From: Apopatosoma sp963618495 | GTDB taxonomy: Bacteria; Bacillota; Clostridia; Oscillospirales; CAG-272 | Reading direction: 5' to 3' | Assembly: GCA_963618495.1 (NCBI GenBank) | Contig: CAVESF010000005.1 | Span: 1 to 64,000 of the forward strand | Length of the DNA: 64,000 bases | Part shown: positions 25,853 through 33,636 of the stretch, in pieces | Layout of the letters: every line of letters starts with the position of its first letter | Position numbering within the stretch: the stretch's first letter is position 1 | Made by a program: the position numbers and the translations under genes | Notes under the pieces: model-generated | Seen by the model: the letters and a program-made list of their open reading frames with translations, nothing else | Told to the model about the DNA's origin: nothing | Databases searched by the model: none

Positions 25853-26299
25853 TTATTTCTCCGCTACAACAACATTTATCTTGCCCGAGATATCGCCGTA
25901 GAGCTTGACCTCGAGGCTGTATGTACCGAAAGCCTTTATCGGCTCGGGAATGTCTATCTTTCTCTTATCGACTTCGATGCCCGCCTGCTCGAGAAGCTTC
26001 TCGGCTATCTCCTTTGATGTGACGGAACCGTAAGTTTTGCCGTCCGCGCCTGCCTGCGCCGTTATCTTGACCATTATGCCCTCAAGCTTTGCGGCTGTTG
26101 CGCGCGCGGCGTCCTTTTCAAGCTCAATCTTGTGAAGTCTTGCTTCTTCCTTGCCTTTCATTTCGTTCATGAGCTTTGCATCGGCTTCTGCGGCGAGCTT
26201 TTTCGGGAAGAGAAAGTTTTTCGCATATCCGTCCAATACCTTTATTATATCGCCCTTTTTTCCCTGTCCTTTTACATCGGCTAAAAGCACTACTTTCAT
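25853..26299 (-). CDS. rplI: 50S ribosomal protein L9
   Basis: Large-subunit ribosomal protein of 148 residues, binding 23S rRNA through its N-domain MKVVLLADVKGQGKKGDI, which has the family GxGKKGD motif. A long helix and the C-domain follow. ATG 26299 is 9 bases after GAGG; ATG 26305 is too close to it. rpsF, ssb and rpsR are not adjacent here. Confidence 0.96.
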   Translation of the reverse strand: MKVVLLADVKGQGKKGDIIKVLDGYAKNFLFPKKLAAEADAKLMNEMKGKEEARLHKIELEKDAARATAAKLEGIMVKITAQAGADGKTYGSVTSKEIAEKLLEQAGIEVDKRKIDIPEPIKAFGTYSLEVKLYGDISGKINVVVAEK

Positions 26300-26334
26300 T
26301 TGCATATACCTCTCATTTCATGGATTTATATATT

Positions 26335-26363
26335 ATAATACCACAGCTTTTTCCGCAAGTCAA
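26335..26363 (-). promoter_or_regulatory. Promoter of the rplI operon
   Basis: Minus strand: TTGACT (26363-26358), 17 bases, TATTAT (26340-26335), with extended -10 TGG. It is divergent from the T-box promoter at 26414. Confidence 0.75.
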
Positions 26364-26413
26364 CATAATTTGCCGAAAAAGAGAAACGCCGAAAAATTTT
26401 TTTGAAAAATCTA

Positions 26414-26442
26414 TTGACAAAAGCAAAAATGCGTGATATAAT
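26414..26442 (+). promoter_or_regulatory. Promoter of the Trp T-box operon
   Basis: Consensus promoter: TTGACA (26414-26419), 17 bases, TATAAT (26437-26442), with extended -10 TGA. Start near 26449. Confidence 0.85.
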
Positions 26443-26448
26443 GCAGAA

Positions 26449-26725
26449 AAATCAAACCTGCGAAGAAGAAGAGTAGTCGATAGGCGATTCTCAAAGCGAG
26501 CTGTGGGCGGTGAGAGCACGGCAGAGGAGTTTTTGGCGAATGGGCTTCCGAGGGCGGACGAAAGCCGAAAGGCAAGTAGCAATCGACGGGGTGCGCTTCC
26601 GTTACCATAGCGCCGCGTATATTTGTACGCGATAAAGAGGAAGTATTTTTATATTTCCATTCGGGTGGCACCGCGGATATGTTTATTCGTCCCGAGTATC
26701 GAGAGATACTCGGGACTTTTTGTTT
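26449..26725 (+). promoter_or_regulatory. T-box leader with tryptophan specifier
   Basis: tRNA-sensing leader RNA. Stem I shows GAAGAGTAGT, the apical AGCGAGCTGTGGGCGGTGAG pattern, and the specifier loop GAA-TGG-GC with TGG (Trp) at 26541-26543. The stem II/III segments follow, then the T-box GGGTGGCACCGCGG at 26663-26676. The terminator is a 12-bp perfect stem GTCCCGAGTATC/GATACTCGGGAC at 26689-26716 with loop GAGA and tail TTTTTG. In characterised T-boxes uncharged cognate tRNA pairs with specifier and T-box bulge to prevent termination. The Trp reading agrees with the transporter type downstream. Confidence 0.95.
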
Positions 26726-26747
26726 TTTTTGCAAAGGAGAAAAGATT

Positions 26748-26837
26748 ATGTTTGTATTATCCCTGCGATGGCGTGATTTGAATCTGAATCGGAATCACAT
26801 AATAAAACAAAAATCTGAAAGGAATCAAAAATCATGA
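26748..26837 (+). CDS. Small ORF coupled to the transporter SBP gene
   Basis: A 29-codon frame starting MFVLSLRWRDLNLN, with AAAGGAG spaced 8 bases before ATG 26748. Its TGA stop overlaps the ATG of the substrate-binding protein (ATGA), which would couple their translation. It is not recognised and may be a translation initiator rather than a functional peptide. It follows directly on the T-box terminator, as a comparable small ORF does in the methionine transporter leader. Confidence 0.45.
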   Translation: MFVLSLRWRDLNLNRNHIIKQKSERNQKS

Positions 26838-27811
26838 AAAAAGTCGTTTCTTTAATAATTTCCGTAGCGCTTATCGCTATGTCGATCCTCGCTTTCTCCT
26901 CCTGCGGAGAAAAGACAAAACCCACCATAGGCATCATCCAGTTCGGCTCGCATGAGTCGCTTGTAAACTGCTACGAAGGCATCATCCTCGGTCTGCGCGA
27001 CAGCGGTATAGACCTCAACGATTATAATGTAGAGCTTCTCAACAGCAATTTCGACCCGAACGTTTCCCAGTCGCAGGCAAAAACGCTTGTAAATAAGGGC
27101 GCCAAGGTCATCATCGCGATAGCAACTCCCTCTGCGGTAGCCGCCGCAAACGCTGCCGACGGTGCTGTACCGGTAGTTTACTGCGCAGTCACCGACGGCG
27201 CCACAATGGCAAATTATGAAAATGTGACAGGCTCTTCCGATATCCCGAATGCCGAGAAACAGCTTGAAGTGGTAATGGCATATATGGGCAAAACCGATTC
27301 GCTCAAGATAGGCGTTCTCTATTCCACAGAGGAGTCAAGCTCCCCTCTTCAGGTGGCAAACCTCAAAAAAGCGGCAGCGGATGTAGACAGCATGAATGTC
27401 ACAATAGTCGACAAAGCCGTAGCCGATATCAACACTATCGATACAGCAGTAAACAGCCTCATTGACGGCGGCATCGACTGCTTTGTAAATCTGCTCGACA
27501 ATACAATCGTCGGCAAGCTCGAATCCAATATTCTTCCGATAACCATGGAGAAGAAGATACCTGTTTTCGGCTCCGAGGTTGAACAGGTAAAGAAGGGCTG
27601 TGTCGCAAGCTCCTCCATAGACTACAAGAACGATGTAGGCATGGCGGCAGGCAAGGCGGCGGCAGAGGTTCTCGGCGGAAAGAGCGCTTCCGATATTCCT
27701 CCCGTGGCAGTGACAAACCCGCAGGTTTACATCAACAGCGCCGCCTGCGAAGAGCTCGGACTCAAGCTGCCCGAAAACACTCTCGGTGCAATCGATGTTT
27801 CCACTCACTGA
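26834..27811 (+). CDS. trpX: ABC transporter substrate-binding lipoprotein, tryptophan-type
   Basis: Lipoprotein of the ABC_sub_bind family, 325 residues. Signal peptide with lipobox LAFSSC, then KPTIGIIQFGSHESLVNCYEGIILGL, followed by the GAKVIIAIATPSAVAAANA segment and IPVFGSEVEQVKKG. This family, paired with the permease and ATPase that follow and placed under a Trp T-box, corresponds to the predicted TrpXYZ tryptophan importer of Firmicutes. The ligand is inferred from the T-box specifier, not from binding residues. Confidence 0.85.
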   Translation: MKKVVSLIISVALIAMSILAFSSCGEKTKPTIGIIQFGSHESLVNCYEGIILGLRDSGIDLNDYNVELLNSNFDPNVSQSQAKTLVNKGAKVIIAIATPSAVAAANAADGAVPVVYCAVTDGATMANYENVTGSSDIPNAEKQLEVVMAYMGKTDSLKIGVLYSTEESSSPLQVANLKKAAADVDSMNVTIVDKAVADINTIDTAVNSLIDGGIDCFVNLLDNTIVGKLESNILPITMEKKIPVFGSEVEQVKKGCVASSSIDYKNDVGMAAGKAAAEVLGGKSASDIPPVAVTNPQVYINSAACEELGLKLPENTLGAIDVSTH

Positions 27812-27830
27812 CCTGAAAGGATAAACAAAA

Positions 27831-28784
27831 ATGCTTTTTCTGGGAACCACAATAGACGGACTGCAAATGGGTCTGTGCTTTGCGATAATCGCGCTCGGCT
27901 TATATCTTTCATATTCGATACTGGATTTTCCCGACCTATCGGTTGACGGCACATTTCCGCTCGGCGGAGTCTGCGCGACGATATTTATGCTCCGCCTCGG
28001 ATTGAATCCGATAATCGCCACTCTGCTCGCATTTTTTGTGGGCATGGCGGCAGGTGCCGTTACGGGACTGCTTCATGTGAAATTCCGTATATCGAAGCTT
28101 CTCTCCGGCATCATCGTGATGACGGCATTGCTCTCCGTCAACCTCGCGCTGACAAAGCTGCTCACCGGCACGGGATATACCACGACGATTTTCTCCTATA
28201 AGAGCAAAGGGCTTGCGGGGATGTTCGGCGGAAAAGCCGTGAAAATCTTCGGCGAGAGCGCGGGAGCAAAGGATATGGCGACGATAATCATTCTGCTTCT
28301 TGCCGTTATTTTCTGCAAGGTGCTTATAGACCTTTTCAAGCAGACAAAGATGGGCTATATGCTCGGAGCGACAGGCGGAAGCGAACGCCTTGTCACTTAT
28401 CTGGGAAAAGACCCGGGGATGTATAAAATACTCGGCATCTCTCTTGCAAACGGGTTCGTTTCCATGGGAGGCGCGCTTTATTCCCAGCTTTATATGCAGT
28501 ATGACAATAACTCTGGCAGCGGCAAGGTTGTGCTTGCACTTGCTTCGGTCATCATAGGCATGGCGGTATTCTCCAATATCAGATTCATACAGAAAACGAC
28601 AGCCGTCGTGCTCGGCGCGTTGATTTATTCGCTCTGCCTGAATTATCTCGTGCTTGTGGACAGAGACGGAATATATCTGAAACTCATGAACGCCGTGCTT
28701 TTCGCGCTGATACTCATTTTCAATGATAAAATATCGTCGTTGCTCTCAAAAAAGCAGATGAAGGCAGGTGAAAAAAATGCTTGA
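27831..28784 (+). CDS. trpY: ABC transporter permease, tryptophan-type
   Basis: Integral membrane permease of 317 residues with about eight to nine helices, of the branched-chain-type (BPD_transp_2) permease family: LYLSYSILDFPDLSVDGTFPLGG near the start and RISKLLSGIIVMTALLSVNL further on. RBS AAAGGATAAACAAAA before ATG 27831. It overlaps the ATPase gene by 8 bases. Confidence 0.87.
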   Translation: MLFLGTTIDGLQMGLCFAIIALGLYLSYSILDFPDLSVDGTFPLGGVCATIFMLRLGLNPIIATLLAFFVGMAAGAVTGLLHVKFRISKLLSGIIVMTALLSVNLALTKLLTGTGYTTTIFSYKSKGLAGMFGGKAVKIFGESAGAKDMATIIILLLAVIFCKVLIDLFKQTKMGYMLGATGGSERLVTYLGKDPGMYKILGISLANGFVSMGGALYSQLYMQYDNNSGSGKVVLALASVIIGMAVFSNIRFIQKTTAVVLGALIYSLCLNYLVLVDRDGIYLKLMNAVLFALILIFNDKISSLLSKKQMKAGEKNA

Positions 28785-29538
28785 GCTTATCGGGATAAAC
28801 AAGACTTTCAACCGAGGAACGGTCAATGAAGCAAGGCTTTTCGAGGACTTTTCGCTCTCTGTGAAAACCGGTGAATTTGTCTCTGTAGTCGGTTCAAACG
28901 GCTCTGGCAAGACGACACTGCTCAACCTCATCAGCGGAAGTATCCCTGTCGATTCGGGCAAGGTGATACTTGACGGCGTCGATATGACAAAGCTGCCGGA
29001 ATACAAGCGGGCGAAGAAAATAGGCAGAGTTTTTCAGTACCCTGCCATCGGCACCGTGCCGTATATGACGATAACGGAAAATCTTTTTCTCGCCGCAAAC
29101 AAAGGCAAGCCGTATAATCTTTCATTTGCCGTAGACAGAAAGAAAAAGGAATATTTCCGCGAAATCCTGCATACGCTCGGGCTCGGACTTGAAGACAAGA
29201 CGGAAATCCCCGTCGGGCTTCTCTCGGGCGGACAGCGTCAGGCGCTTTCGCTTATCATGAGTACGCTCACGCCGGTGGATTTGCTTCTGCTCGATGAACA
29301 CACGGCGGCGCTCGACCCGAAAACGGCGGAAACGATAATGCTTCTCACGGACAAGATAGTACGCGATAAGAAACTGACCGCCATCATGATAACGCATAAT
29401 CTACGTTATGCCATAGAATACGGCAACCGCCTTATCATGATGCATGAGGGTAAGGCGATAATCGACAAATCCGAAAGCGAAAAGGCACAGACGGAAACGG
29501 CGGATATCCTCGGTGTTTTCAATGAAATAAGCCTGTAA
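28777..29538 (+). CDS. trpZ: ABC transporter ATP-binding protein, tryptophan-type
   Basis: ATPase of 253 residues. Walker A is VGSNGSGKTTLLNLI, the signature is LLSGGQRQALSLIM (the Q-rich variant typical of this group), and Walker B is DLLLLDEHTAALDPKT. AGGTG lies 6 bases before ATG 28777, favouring it over GTG 28768. It completes the transporter operon. Confidence 0.9.
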   Translation: MLELIGINKTFNRGTVNEARLFEDFSLSVKTGEFVSVVGSNGSGKTTLLNLISGSIPVDSGKVILDGVDMTKLPEYKRAKKIGRVFQYPAIGTVPYMTITENLFLAANKGKPYNLSFAVDRKKKEYFREILHTLGLGLEDKTEIPVGLLSGGQRQALSLIMSTLTPVDLLLLDEHTAALDPKTAETIMLLTDKIVRDKKLTAIMITHNLRYAIEYGNRLIMMHEGKAIIDKSESEKAQTETADILGVFNEISL

Positions 29539-29554
29539 TGCGGTAATTAAATCA

Positions 29555-29587
29555 AAAAATCGGCAGGGAAGCCTGCCGATTTTTTTA
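29555..29587. terminator. Bidirectional terminator after the Trp transporter
   Basis: AAAAAATCGGCAGG, loop GAAG, CCTGCCGATTTTTT. Perfect stem with A and T runs on both sides; it serves trpZ and the convergent Cys-rich gene, whose stop lies in the T-run. Confidence 0.9.
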
Positions 29588-29800
29588 TGAAACCGTGCCG
29601 CCGCGGATTTTCTTGTTTATCTCGAAAATCTCCATTTTACCCTCGATATACGGCATATACATTTCAAGCGCGTCCGGACACGAAACGCCGTCGCATCCCG
29701 AGCATCCCGCGCAGTCTCCGCCGCCGAGCGACTTGCGGACTATCGCTTCGCGCTCCTGCCGAGTTGTGTTTTTGATTAGATATCTTTCTCTTGAATCCAT
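29585..29800 (-). CDS. Small Cys-rich protein
   Basis: Protein of 71 residues with a compact Cys motif GGGDCAGCSGCDGVSCPD (27-44, four Cys) between an N-terminal helix (RERYLIKNTTRQEREAIVRKSL) and a C-terminal helix. The spacing suggests a bound metal or cluster, but I do not recognise a named family. GGGAGG lies 8 bases before ATG 29800, inside the 3' arm of the hairpin at 29807-29840, so the ribosome site can be masked. Confidence 0.65.
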   Translation of the reverse strand: MDSRERYLIKNTTRQEREAIVRKSLGGGDCAGCSGCDGVSCPDALEMYMPYIEGKMEIFEINKKIRGGTVS

Positions 29801-29806
29801 AAAAAT

Positions 29807-29840
29807 CGCCTCCCGTAAAAAGTATGCTTTGCGGAAGGCG
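29807..29840 (-). terminator. Hairpin covering a ribosome site
   Basis: Minus strand: CGCCTTCCG and CGGGAGGCG pair (one mismatch) around about 16 bases, then ATTTTT. It can act as terminator of the acetyltransferase gene just upstream, and its 3' arm contains the GGGAGG ribosome site of the Cys-rich gene. Confidence 0.6.
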
Positions 29841-29855
29841 TTTTTATGCGTTTTT

Positions 29856-30446
29856 TCAGAAAAGCTCGGGATGGCTTGCTATGCGGTCGGCTTCCGTGAG
29901 CTTCCTTGCCACGCGGCATGGATTGCCGTAAGCGAGAGAGCCTGCGGGAATCGATTTGGTAACGACGGAACCTGCGCCGATAACGGAACCTGCACCGATT
30001 GTAACTCCGGGAAGCACCGTGACGCTGCCGCCGAGCCAGCAGTTATCCTCTATGGTGACGGGCGCGCTGTATTCAAAACCCGTATTTCTGTCCTCATGGC
30101 AGAGCGGATGAAGAGGTGTGAGTACAGAGCAGTTCGGACCGATGAAAACATTATCGCCTATAGTGACGCGGTTTTCATCGAGAACGCAGAAATTAAAATT
30201 TGCATATGAATTTTTGCCCATGGAGATATGCGTACCGAAATCAAATTGAATAGGTCCCTGAAGATATACGCCATCGGCATGGTCGGGCATCAGCAGGCGG
30301 AGGATTTCCTCGCGCTTTTCCGTTTCGCTCTCGGGTATCGTATTGTATTTCTGACATAATTCATGTGCACGTCTGCGGGCTTCGGGCATTCCTTCGGTAA
30401 AAGGGTCATACATTTTGCCCGAAAACATCTTTTCTGTTTCCGTCAT
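29856..30446 (-). CDS. Sugar O-acetyltransferase, LbetaH family
   Basis: Maltose/galactoside O-acetyltransferase-like protein of 196 residues. The N-terminal Mac domain begins MFSGKMYDPFTEGMPEARRRAHELCQKYN; the left-handed beta-helix hexapeptides follow (ISMGKNSYANFNF, VTIGDNVFIGPNCSVLTPLHPL with the catalytic His, VTIEDNCWLGGSVTVLPGVTIGAGSVIGAGSVV). It would acetylate sugars with acetyl-CoA; the physiological substrate of this family is usually unclear. Confidence 0.9.
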   Translation of the reverse strand: MTETEKMFSGKMYDPFTEGMPEARRRAHELCQKYNTIPESETEKREEILRLLMPDHADGVYLQGPIQFDFGTHISMGKNSYANFNFCVLDENRVTIGDNVFIGPNCSVLTPLHPLCHEDRNTGFEYSAPVTIEDNCWLGGSVTVLPGVTIGAGSVIGAGSVVTKSIPAGSLAYGNPCRVARKLTEADRIASHPELF

Positions 30447-30547
30447 GATTTTTCTCCTGTGTTTTTTTTGTTTTCAATATACCATATTCCGCGGCGATTT
30501 TCAATAGTATATGCTGTTTTTCGGCAAAAAATGACGACAAAGACATA

Positions 30548-30576
30548 TTGACTAAACGCGCGACTTGTGATATACT
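30548..30576 (+). promoter_or_regulatory. Promoter of smpB
   Basis: TTGACT (30548-30553), 17 bases, TATACT (30571-30576), with extended -10 TGA. GGGAGGTG precedes the smpB ATG. Confidence 0.75.
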
Positions 30577-30612
30577 TATCATAAGCCGATTCATGATGCG
30601 GGAGGTGATTTC

Positions 30613-31077
30613 ATGCCGGAAAAGAATATCAAGGTTATAGCGCAGAACAGAAAGGCGCGCCATGATTTTTTTGTGGACGACACTTATGAAGCGGGCATTG
30701 CTCTTTTCGGCACGGAGGTGAAATCGCTTCGCGCGGGCGCTGTCAATTTAAAGGATTCCTATTGCTATATCAAAGATGGCGAGATATTTTCCACAGGCGT
30801 GCATATCAGCCCATATGAAAAAGGTAATATTTTCAATCGCGACCCTCTTCGCGAAAGAAAACTGCTCATGCACAAGCGTGAGATTCTCAAACTAAGTATG
30901 CTTGTGGGCAAGCAGGGCTATACTCTTGTTCCGCTTTCGCTTTATTTCTCGGGAAAGAATGTGAAAATGGAGCTTGGCTTATGCCGAGGCAAGAAATTAT
31001 ACGACAAGCGCGAAACGGAGGCAAAAAAGCAGGCGGCAAGAGAGATTGACCGATATGAAAGAGAGAGCAGAAAATAA
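30613..31077 (+). CDS. smpB: SsrA-binding protein SmpB
   Basis: Partner of tmRNA in ribosome rescue, 154 residues. Typical segments are AQNRKARHDFFVDDTYEAGI near the start, GTEVKSLRAGAVNLKDSY, HISPYEKGN, and the basic C-terminal tail. It lies 15 bases before the tmRNA gene, the common Firmicute arrangement. Confidence 0.97.
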   Translation: MPEKNIKVIAQNRKARHDFFVDDTYEAGIALFGTEVKSLRAGAVNLKDSYCYIKDGEIFSTGVHISPYEKGNIFNRDPLRERKLLMHKREILKLSMLVGKQGYTLVPLSLYFSGKNVKMELGLCRGKKLYDKRETEAKKQAAREIDRYERESRK

Positions 31078-31092
31078 AAAACTCTCCCATAT

Positions 31093-31464
31093 GGGGTCGT
31101 AAAGGTTTCGACGGGAATTTTGCAGTACGGTAAGCGAGCGGAGATAGCGGCAACTCCTTAAACAACCGCAAATCTAAATATAAACGCTAACAATAATAAA
31201 GTAGCAATGGCTGCCTAACGGCAGTGCCGCGGCTCTTTAGCCGCCCGTCACTCCCTTGAGTATCACGGCTTGGGACTTGGCGTCATGCAGTGATGAACGC
31301 GAACGGAGATTTTTCCTGTTGTATCCGTCGTGAATAAAACAGATACTTCTCATATAGCCTGACTGACGGCGATATGAGGAGGAAATTTAAAAGACAGTCT
31401 GCGCTCGGAGAAAGCTGTATGAATAGGTTTTCGGACAGGGGTTCGACTCCCCTCGGCTCCACCA
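31093..31464 (+). ncRNA. ssrA: Transfer-messenger RNA
   Basis: The 5' end GGGGTCGTAAAGGTTTCGACGG pairs through its first seven bases with the 3' end CGGCTCC-ACCA, and GGGGTTCGACTCCCC forms the T-arm. The tag frame resumes at GCA 31168 and ends at TAA 31216-31218, encoding ANLNINANNNKVAMAA. The tag ends in MAA rather than the more common LAA. The encoded CCA is present. It frees stalled ribosomes together with SmpB from the adjacent gene. Confidence 0.97.
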
Positions 31465-31469
31465 AAAAG

Positions 31470-31496
31470 AAAAATCCGCATATGCGGATTTTTCTT
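31470..31496 (+). terminator. Terminator of ssrA
   Basis: AAAAATCCGCAT followed by its reverse complement and CTTTTTA. Beyond it, 31495-31545 is a pyrimidine-rich stretch with three copies of TCACTCT, with no other signal. Confidence 0.85.
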
Positions 31497-31549
31497 TTTA
31501 CTTATTACTTTTTCACTCTTCACTCTTCACTCTTACTTTTTACTTAATT

Positions 31550-32479
31550 TCATACCCTTTTTGTTATCCACGAAAGGATATCGTGATAAACCGTATCGCG
31601 GCAGATTTCGTTGAGTATCTCATGGCGCGCGCCCTCATAGAGCTTTATTGTGAGGTCGCGCACACCTGCTTTTTTGAGCGTTTCGTATATTTTGGTAACG
31701 CCCGCGCCATAGTCGCCGACAGGGTCCATCGAGCCGGATACAAGGAATATCGGTATACCCGATATCGCCATATGACGGAACCAATCGCGCGAGTTTGCAT
31801 TCTTGTTGAGCGTCATAAGGTCGCGCATTGCCGAAACGGTGAACTTGAATGTGCAATACTTGTCATCGGCGTATTTCGCTATCTTTTCCTTGTCGCGCGT
31901 CAGCCAGTCGTAGGGCGTTTCACCCTCAATTTTTTTGCCGAATGAGCCGAATGCCATATCGTCTACCTTTTTTGATATGTATCTCTCGCCCTTTGCGGCG
32001 GCAATAGCCGTAGTGAGCGCGATGCCCGCCTCTGCTGCGGGATTTTTTGCGCCTGTACCCATGATTATCAGCGCATTATATGAATAAGGATGATAAAAAG
32101 CCGTGAGTCGCGCGATGAACGAACCCATGCTGTGCCCGAGCAGAACCATGCGCAGTGCCGGATATTCCGCCTTTATCGCGGATCCGACCGTGAAAACATC
32201 TTCAACCATGATGCGCCAGCCATCCTTTGAGGCAATGAAGCCGAGCTCGTCATCTCCGCGCACGGTTTTTCCGTGACCGAGATGGTCATGCGCGACGCAG
32301 ACAAAACCGTTTTCCGCGATGAAGCCCATGAAGTCATCATATCTCTCTATATGCTCGGTCATGCCGTGGCTTATCTGGAGAATGCCTTTTTTCTCTCCGT
32401 TTGGAATATATATCTTTACATTGAGCGAATGAATCTTATCGCCGCTCGGGATTTTTCTGTATTCTATGGTATAGTTCAT
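31550..32479 (-). CDS. Alpha/beta hydrolase, monoacylglycerol-lipase type
   Basis: Serine hydrolase of 309 residues of the Hydrolase_4 (lysophospholipase/monoacylglycerol lipase) group. KGILQISHGMTEHIERY supplies the oxyanion region, VLLGHSMGSFIARL the nucleophile Ser, and the Asp and His are expected in LVSGSMDPVGDYGAG and YEGARHEILNE. No signal peptide. RBS GAGGAGG. It is the last gene of the run starting at dapF or trxA. Confidence 0.88.
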   Translation of the reverse strand: MNYTIEYRKIPSGDKIHSLNVKIYIPNGEKKGILQISHGMTEHIERYDDFMGFIAENGFVCVAHDHLGHGKTVRGDDELGFIASKDGWRIMVEDVFTVGSAIKAEYPALRMVLLGHSMGSFIARLTAFYHPYSYNALIIMGTGAKNPAAEAGIALTTAIAAAKGERYISKKVDDMAFGSFGKKIEGETPYDWLTRDKEKIAKYADDKYCTFKFTVSAMRDLMTLNKNANSRDWFRHMAISGIPIFLVSGSMDPVGDYGAGVTKIYETLKKAGVRDLTIKLYEGARHEILNEICRDTVYHDILSWITKRV

Positions 32480-32490
32480 TTTATTCCTCC

Positions 32491-33051
32491 TCAGATGCCT
32501 TTTTCGAGCAGATATGCGCGGAGTACAGCCGCCTGCGTTTTGGAATCGGGGATTTTGCCTTCCATTATATCATGCACAAGCTCCTCGAGCGGAACCTCGC
32601 AGAGATTGAGAAATTCGTCGTCATCGAGCTTGCGCTCCGCATATTTCAAATCCTTTGCCACATACATATGTATTATTTCATCGGAATAAGCGCAGGTTGG
32701 TATCAGCTCGCCGAGATAAATGAGCTTGCCCGCCGTGATTCCTGTTTCCTCGAGAAGCTCGCGGCGTACTGCTTCCTCCGGCGGTTCGCTCTTGGAATTG
32801 AGCTTGCCTGCGGGGATTTCCGTCATTACTCTTGCCACAGGGTAGCGGTACTGATATTCTATTATCACTTTACCGTCGTCTGTTATCGGGACAACGCATG
32901 CCGCGCCGACATGGCGGATATATTCACGCTTTGATTTGTCGCCGTTGGGAAGCTCTATATCGTCGCTGTAAACATCGAGAAGCCTGCCGCGGAATACCGA
33001 GGTGGAGCTTATTTGCTTCTCTACGAGGTCTGTGTTTTCAAACTGTTCCAT
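32491..33051 (-). CDS. Nudix hydrolase, ADP-ribose pyrophosphatase type
   Basis: Protein of 186 residues cleaving nucleoside diphosphate sugars, probably ADP-ribose. The Nudix box is GKLNSKSEPPEEAVRRELLEETG, with one extra residue between the Gly and the first Glu compared with the standard pattern. The preceding QYRYPVARVMTEIPAG segment and the following PTCAYSDEIIHMYVA are typical of the ADP-ribose group. ATG 33051 follows AAGGAG; the longer ORF runs into the next gene. Confidence 0.88.
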   Translation of the reverse strand: MEQFENTDLVEKQISSTSVFRGRLLDVYSDDIELPNGDKSKREYIRHVGAACVVPITDDGKVIIEYQYRYPVARVMTEIPAGKLNSKSEPPEEAVRRELLEETGITAGKLIYLGELIPTCAYSDEIIHMYVAKDLKYAERKLDDDEFLNLCEVPLEELVHDIMEGKIPDSKTQAAVLRAYLLEKGI

Positions 33052-33053
33052 TT

Positions 33054-33254
33054 TTATTTCTCCTTGTAATAAAGCATGCAGTGGCAGTAGCCCTCGAAAT
33101 CCGGGTCGGCTATCTGCTCGCGAAATTCCTTGCACATACATTTGTTATCTTCCGTATGCGCTATTCTGCAGGGGCAATAGCCGCCTGTGCGGCGCAGTCC
33201 CTCGCGGATATTCTCCACTATTTCCTTGTTTTCGTTGAGACGCACTTTTCCCAT
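33054..33254 (-). CDS. Ferredoxin:thioredoxin-reductase catalytic-chain-like protein
   Basis: Protein of 66 residues. All six family cysteines are present as three CxC pairs: GGYCPCR, KCMCKEF and GYCHCML, with CPC and CHC as in the catalytic beta chain of plant/cyanobacterial ferredoxin:thioredoxin reductase, which binds a 4Fe-4S cluster and a redox disulfide. It is shorter than the plant chain and no variable alpha subunit is seen. It lies directly after trxA (10-base gap), so it probably reduces that thioredoxin with electrons from ferredoxin. ATG 33254 follows AGAGGCGG. Confidence 0.82.
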   Translation of the reverse strand: MGKVRLNENKEIVENIREGLRRTGGYCPCRIAHTEDNKCMCKEFREQIADPDFEGYCHCMLYYKEK

Positions 33255-33264
33255 ATGCCGCCTC

Positions 33265-33570
33265 TTATGATTCCGAGATAAGCTCCGCAAGCTCTTCTTT
33301 TGCGCGGTAGCCGACGGATTTGTTTACAATTTCGCCGCCACGGAAGAAGAGAAGCGTCGGGATGCTCACGATGCCGTATTCTGCGGCAAGCTCGCCCTGC
33401 TCATCCACATTCACCTTGCCGAATTTTACCCTGGGATATTCCTCTGCCAGCTCATCGATGACAGGAGAGAGCATTTTGCAGGGCATACACCACGATGCCC
33501 AGAAATCGACAATGCAGAGTCCGTCATGCGAGAGTATTTCTTTTTCAAAATTGCTTTTTGTCAGTTCCAT
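33265..33570 (-). CDS. trxA: Thioredoxin
   Basis: Thiol-disulfide oxidoreductase of 101 residues. The active site reads WASWCMPCKMLSP, with Met in place of the usual Gly in WCGPC. The cis-Pro segment is VSIPTLLFFRGGE. RBS AAAGGAC. It is followed by the FTR-like gene, pointing to a ferredoxin-driven thioredoxin system. Confidence 0.93.
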   Translation of the reverse strand: MELTKSNFEKEILSHDGLCIVDFWASWCMPCKMLSPVIDELAEEYPRVKFGKVNVDEQGELAAEYGIVSIPTLLFFRGGEIVNKSVGYRAKEELAELISES

Positions 33571-33636
33571 CTTTTTTTCGTCCTTTCTTTTGACAGATTG
33601 TTTTCATCTACAGTATATAATATATTTTCCCATTTT

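Noticed and set aside
31495..31548. Short TCACTCT repeats as a CRISPR or regulatory array
   Set aside because: Three 7-base copies without spacers in a pyrimidine-rich tail after the tmRNA terminator; simple low-complexity sequence.
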